Positions 20,511-22,895 of a stretch of DNA of 22,895 nucleotides are shown here, piece by piece; the stretch's first letter is position 1; every line of letters begins with the position of its first letter. The notes below the pieces were generated by a model. The model made no database searches. It was not told the DNA's origin and was given only the letters and a program-made list of their open reading frames with translations. This DNA is from a virus. The translations under genes and the position numbers were made by a program. Location of the stretch: positions 1-22,895 of the IMG/VR virus record IMGVR_UViG_3300026473_000584. The stretch is one strand, 5' to 3'.

Positions 20511-20518
20511 TATTTATA
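20511..20518 (-). promoter_or_regulatory. T4-late-type promoter TATAAATA
   Basis: Perfect TATAAATA on the minus strand (20518 to 20511), 11 nt before the radical SAM ATG; expected transcription start leaves a leader of only a few bases with no ribosome binding site. Confidence 0.6.
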
Positions 20519-20543
20519 GATGTCCTAAGCTTGATTTTTATAA

Positions 20544-20572
20544 TTGACAAAATTATAAACTATTGCTAGAAT
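20544..20572 (+). promoter_or_regulatory. Sigma70-type promoter
   Basis: TTGACA (20544-20549), 17 nt spacer, TAGAAT (20567-20572), diverging from the late-type promoter of the radical SAM gene and driving the gene at 20589. Confidence 0.65.
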
Positions 20573-20588
20573 TTGAGTGGGGGTTAAT

Positions 20589-21014
20589 ATGAAACTAAAT
20601 CGTTTTCCTGCGGAAAAACACGAACAAATTGAACAATTAATAGTCTTTGCCAAGCTTATGGGACTTTCTGGTCGCGACCTAGTTGCCATTGGTGGTAAAA
20701 TAGATCGTGAGGAACGGAAAGCTCTTGTTCAGTCAAATATGCATCTGGTTAACACATTCCAATGTTTAACCATTGGTTTTGACAGTGTCCACAACCTTGA
20801 TTCAAGATTTAAACTTAAAACTGGTCGTGGAGCCTATAATTTTCATTCCATAGGCTGGAACAGTTGGTTAATTACTAGTTTAAAGACCAAGATAAAACAG
20901 ACATATACTGTAGACGTCTACAGTTATGATCTGCCTCGCATAGATTTCCGCACCAAGTGCCGCTATGCCATACTACTAGACATTGCCCAGGGTAAATTAG
21001 TGTTAAATTTTTAG
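20589..21014 (+). CDS. Unknown protein, 141 aa
   Basis: Starts MKLNRFPAEKHEQIEQLIVF; the N-terminal half is helical (AKLMGLSGRDLVAIGGKIDRE), the C-terminal half strand-rich with a Trp/Tyr core (IGWNSWLITSLKTK, VDVYSYDLPRID). Basic overall. A GTG at 20577 is rejected: GTGGGGGTT just before the ATG at 20589 is the better ribosome binding site. Followed by a clear terminator, so it is a single-gene unit. No family recognised. Confidence 0.7.
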   Translation: MKLNRFPAEKHEQIEQLIVFAKLMGLSGRDLVAIGGKIDREERKALVQSNMHLVNTFQCLTIGFDSVHNLDSRFKLKTGRGAYNFHSIGWNSWLITSLKTKIKQTYTVDVYSYDLPRIDFRTKCRYAILLDIAQGKLVLNF

Positions 21015-21027
21015 TAATATTTACAAT

Positions 21028-21054
21028 CTAGCAACATATTCTGTTGCTAGTTTT
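21028..21054 (+). terminator. Rho-independent terminator
   Basis: CTAGCAACA and TGTTGCTAG form a perfect 9 bp stem with a 5 nt loop, followed by TTTT; 13 nt after the preceding stop codon. Confidence 0.82.
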
Positions 21055-21071
21055 GCAATGAAAAAATCTGG

Positions 21072-21130
21072 TTGACAATAACCTCCAATTCGGCTATAAT
21101 GGCAGTATAGTAAATGATAAGGAGCTAGAG
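21072..21130 (+). promoter_or_regulatory. Repeated early promoter-leader cassette, copy 3
   Basis: TTGACA (21072-21077), 17 nt spacer containing AACCTCCAATT, TATAAT (21095-21100), GGCAGTATAGTAA, AAGGAG. Confidence 0.85.
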
Positions 21131-21442
21131 ATGAAATTACTTATTACTACCCAGGTTTACGAAAACTATGCTGCCCACGATTGGGACGGTAAAGGTGATT
21201 GCCCTGAGTACTGGAAAGCCAAGGGCGGCAACGACTATGTGGTCAAGAATTTTCAAGGTAAAGATGTAACTGTAGCTGTGATGGCTTTGCGTAGCCAGAT
21301 TGAAGAAGATAGTGTTTACTTCCGTGAGCACATTGTGGACTTCAATATTGTAGCAGACGACTACCTTACTGAATTTGAGCGTGATCAACTTGAGTTTGAT
21401 GGTCGGATTGAATTTCCAGCTCGTGAATTAATACTTTCTTAA
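21131..21442 (+). CDS. Unknown acidic protein, 103 aa
   Basis: MKLLITTQVYENYAAHDWDG, then GDCPEYWKAKGGNDYVVKNF, a central helix (AVMALRSQIEE) and an acidic C-terminal half (DFNIVADDYLTEFERDQLEF). Globular and cytoplasmic in appearance. The YENYAAHDW and PEYWKAKGG wording looks like that of a conserved small phage protein, but I know no function. Strong promoter and AAGGAG upstream. Confidence 0.72.
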   Translation: MKLLITTQVYENYAAHDWDGKGDCPEYWKAKGGNDYVVKNFQGKDVTVAVMALRSQIEEDSVYFREHIVDFNIVADDYLTEFERDQLEFDGRIEFPARELILS

Positions 21443-21462
21443 TGTTGCAAGATCAGCAACCA

Positions 21463-21522
21463 TTGACATTAACCTACCAAATTGCTATAATAGCGGCATA
21501 GTTAGATAACAAGGAGTCAACA
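21463..21522 (+). promoter_or_regulatory. Repeated early promoter-leader cassette, copy 4
   Basis: TTGACA (21463-21468), 17 nt spacer with AACCTACCAAATT, TATAAT (21486-21491), AGCGGCATAGTTA, AAGGAG. Confidence 0.85.
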
Positions 21523-21777
21523 ATGGAAGAAATTATTACCCAGAAGCAACTTATGCGTTTGCTCAAAGGTCCACAGTTTGAGCGTGGTCGTCACGGTGCT
21601 TTGTTTGATCGCGGCAGTGCGGATAGTTATTATCATCGCAGTCCTGCCCCACACTGGTGGCCTCTAGGCACTGGCAACGGTGAAAAAATTACCAAGCTTA
21701 CCCCTGAAGAACGTGCTGAGTATATGGCAGGCTACGAGCATAATGAAAAATATGGTGACAAGAAAAATTGGGGGTAA
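21523..21777 (+). CDS. Conserved small phage-type protein, 84 aa
   Basis: Central motif DRGSADSYYHRSPAPHWWP followed by GTGNGEKITKLTPEERAEYMAG and an Asn/Lys/Gly end. The DRGSADSYY...PHW block followed by an E-Y-x-x-G-Y helix is one I have met in short proteins of unrelated tailed phages; function unknown. Starts after AAGGAG of the promoter cassette. Its final codons (NWG) supply GGGGG as the ribosome binding site for the next gene. Confidence 0.75.
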   Translation: MEEIITQKQLMRLLKGPQFERGRHGALFDRGSADSYYHRSPAPHWWPLGTGNGEKITKLTPEERAEYMAGYEHNEKYGDKKNWG

Positions 21778-21778
21778 T

Positions 21779-21949
21779 ATGGGATACTTTAGCAATTTAG
21801 AAATCGAAATTCGTGAAATGGATTTTAATGGTATGCCCTTGCAACAAATTGCAGATCAGGTTGGCCTAAGTGTTCCGCAAGTATTAGATATTCTAGATCA
21901 AATCGATGATGAAGAATTTGATTTACAAGGAGATACAAAATATGAATAA
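21779..21949 (+). CDS. Small helix-turn-helix protein, 56 aa
   Basis: MGYFSNLEIEIREMDFNGMP then LQQIADQVGLSVPQVLDILD, a typical helix-turn-helix (IA..VGLS..QV), followed by an acidic tail. Could be a small regulator or a DNA-contacting accessory protein. Start at 21779 is 1 nt after the previous stop with GGGGG upstream; a longer frame from 21680 overlaps the previous gene and is rejected. Confidence 0.72.
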   Translation: MGYFSNLEIEIREMDFNGMPLQQIADQVGLSVPQVLDILDQIDDEEFDLQGDTKYE

Positions 21950-22112
21950 GAAAACCAATCTAGAAATCCTAGCAGAACAGGTAGCGTTACTTGATCAGAA
22001 TCAACTACTTGAATTTGCTAGAATTTTGACTAAGACGTATCCTGCTCATACAGATTTTCTAGAATCCTATATTAAAATTTCTTGGCAAGAAATAATTTTT
22101 GAGGAAGTATAA
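21942..22112 (+). CDS. Small helical protein, 56 aa
   Basis: MNKKTNLEILAEQVALLDQN followed by QLLEFARILTKTYPAHTDFL and a hydrophobic-acidic end (WQEIIFEEV). All-helical. AAGGAG lies 7 nt upstream within the previous gene, which it overlaps by 8 nt; TAATG overlap with the next gene. Unrecognised. Confidence 0.68.
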   Translation: MNKKTNLEILAEQVALLDQNQLLEFARILTKTYPAHTDFLESYIKISWQEIIFEEV

Positions 22113-22492
22113 TGGTTAAGCCTTACTGGGAAACAAGCGAGTGGTCGGACAATACACCCAATCACGTCTACTTTCTGGATGACAGCAAGAGCAAGATGTA
22201 TGCCTACGTCATACAGGGTGATGCGGAAGTGACCAAGGTCTTTAATAAACCCATTCGCTTTGATTCGCGGTATCGTAAATTTGTAGAAGTGCCCAACATC
22301 TGGGACGCAGAATTTGAAGAAGTAGAACTAAAGGGTCTAGCTGTTAATGACCCAAGTTGGGAATTTGAAGGCAGTAAAGGTGCCAAATATACAGTGACGC
22401 TGACCCAGGGTGCCTACAATTGTACTTGCCCGGGTTTTACCTACAGAGGTAAATGTAAACACGTTGACTCTTTAGACAAGGAAGCAAAATGA
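22112..22492 (+). CDS. SWIM zinc-finger protein
   Basis: 126 residues. The C-terminus YNCTCPGFTYRGKCKHVDSL is a SWIM zinc finger, CxCx8CxH with C104, C106, C115 and H117. SWIM domains bind DNA or proteins and occur with helicases, transposases and recombination factors. The N-terminal 85 residues form a strand-rich domain with YVIQGDAEVTKVF and FDSRYRKF but no known motif. Stop overlaps the ligase ATG (ATGA), so it may be a partner of the ligase or of replication. Confidence 0.82.
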   Translation: MVKPYWETSEWSDNTPNHVYFLDDSKSKMYAYVIQGDAEVTKVFNKPIRFDSRYRKFVEVPNIWDAEFEEVELKGLAVNDPSWEFEGSKGAKYTVTLTQGAYNCTCPGFTYRGKCKHVDSLDKEAK

Positions 22493-22895
22493 ATCAACCC
22501 TGGGAAGTTATTAAAAAGCTAGAAGCAGATAATAGCCGTTTAGTTAAGGAAGCCATTGTGGCACAGGAGGCCAGTGCAGGTAATGAATATTTTTTCCTAG
22601 GATCTAGACTAGCTCTAGATCCTATGGTTACCTTTGGACTTAAACAAGTTCCTGAGAAAAAAGATACTGATAGTGCCGAGGGCGGTCTAGGACAAGAACT
22701 TTTCGTGGAACTCTGCCGTCAACTCAAGGAAAGAATTGTAACTGGTAATAATGCTCGTGGTCTAGTAGAACGAGCAATGCAAATGGCTACACTGGACGAG
22801 TGGAATTTTTGGTGCCGCAGAATCTTGATCAAAGATTTGCGTTGTGGTCTAAGTGAAAAGACCATCAACAAAGTTGTAGAGAAAAAATATGCAAA
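22489..22895 (+). CDS. ATP-dependent DNA ligase, N-terminal part
   Basis: The frame begins at the ATG in the ATGA overlap and stays open to the window edge (135 codons). The N-terminal domain shows PWEVIKKLEADNSRLVKEAI and FFLGSRLALDPMVTFGL, and the family signature WCRRILIKDLRCGLSEKTIN, near-diagnostic for the DNA-binding/adenylation linker of phage and bacterial ATP-dependent ligases of the T4 gp30 type. The catalytic KxDG motif would lie beyond the window. It seals nicks during replication, recombination and repair. Confidence 0.87.
   Translation, partial: MNQPWEVIKKLEADNSRLVKEAIVAQEASAGNEYFFLGSRLALDPMVTFGLKQVPEKKDTDSAEGGLGQELFVELCRQLKERIVTGNNARGLVERAMQMATLDEWNFWCRRILIKDLRCGLSEKTINKVVEKKYA

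Noticed and set aside
1-22895. Bacterial chromosome or prophage-free genomic island
   Set aside because: rIIA-rIIB, overlapping micro-genes, tandem phage families and late-type promoters outweigh the bacterial-type cargo; no housekeeping operon is present.
1-22895. CRISPR array, IS element or tRNA gene
   Set aside because: No regularly spaced repeats, transposase frame with terminal inverted repeats, or cloverleaf was seen; the repeats present are promoter cassettes and paralogous genes.

Overview
The window looks like part of a large, AT-rich genome of a tailed dsDNA phage, probably T4-like in the broad sense, that infects a Gram-negative bacterium. Phage nature is supported by a neighbouring rIIA/rIIB pair, an ATP-dependent ligase of phage type, a short PHP-less DnaE polymerase, dense head-to-tail small genes that overlap by ATGA or TAATG, tandem small-gene paralogues, and T4-late-like TATAAATA promoters. 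A Gram-negative host is implied by a periplasmic PstS, a 16-strand-type porin of the OprO/OprP family, an LpxH-like phosphoesterase and a lipoprotein. No tRNA, CRISPR array or insertion sequence was seen.

Layout. 1-931 (minus): radical SAM/SPASM-like enzyme, cut by the window edge. 1080-4277 (plus): ahpC, small membrane protein, SGNH-like hydrolase, two tiny genes, ahpD, small genes, a lipoprotein, a DOPA 4,5-dioxygenase-like protein and a conserved gene with an in-frame amber codon. 4253-6231 (minus): a small unknown gene and a DnaE-like polymerase. 6424-6498 (plus): a 24-residue peptide that is a clear PqqA, the precursor of the redox cofactor PQQ, with its own terminator. 6572-8196 (minus): glycosyltransferase, small exported Cys protein, LpxH-like phosphoesterase. 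8272-10712 (minus): pstS and phosphate-type porin operon. 10872-15806 (plus): small membrane proteins, HD-domain (p)ppGpp-hydrolase-like protein, small unknowns, rIIA and rIIB. 15877-17611 (plus): seven consecutive small genes, most ending in an LRW-type motif. 17627-19220 (plus): a GGQ release-factor-like protein and three NERI/HFG paralogues mixed with small proteins. 19198-20499 (minus): second radical SAM enzyme. 20589-22895 (plus): small unknowns, a SWIM zinc-finger protein and the start of a DNA ligase.

Regulation. Plus-strand genes follow sigma70-type promoters; four of these share a nearly identical ~60 bp promoter-leader cassette. The minus-strand genes have TATAAATA or near matches, two of them only 5 nt before the start codon. 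This suggests plus = early/middle, minus = late or middle.

Biology. The cargo points to rewiring of an aerobic, phosphate-limited host: phosphate capture (porin plus PstS), peroxide removal (AhpC plus AhpD, all key residues present), alarmone control (HD protein), envelope chemistry (LpxH-like, glycosyltransferase) and PQQ supply (PqqA). PQQ serves periplasmic alcohol/glucose dehydrogenases, so a PQQ-using methylotroph or similar aquatic proteobacterium is an attractive but unproven host.
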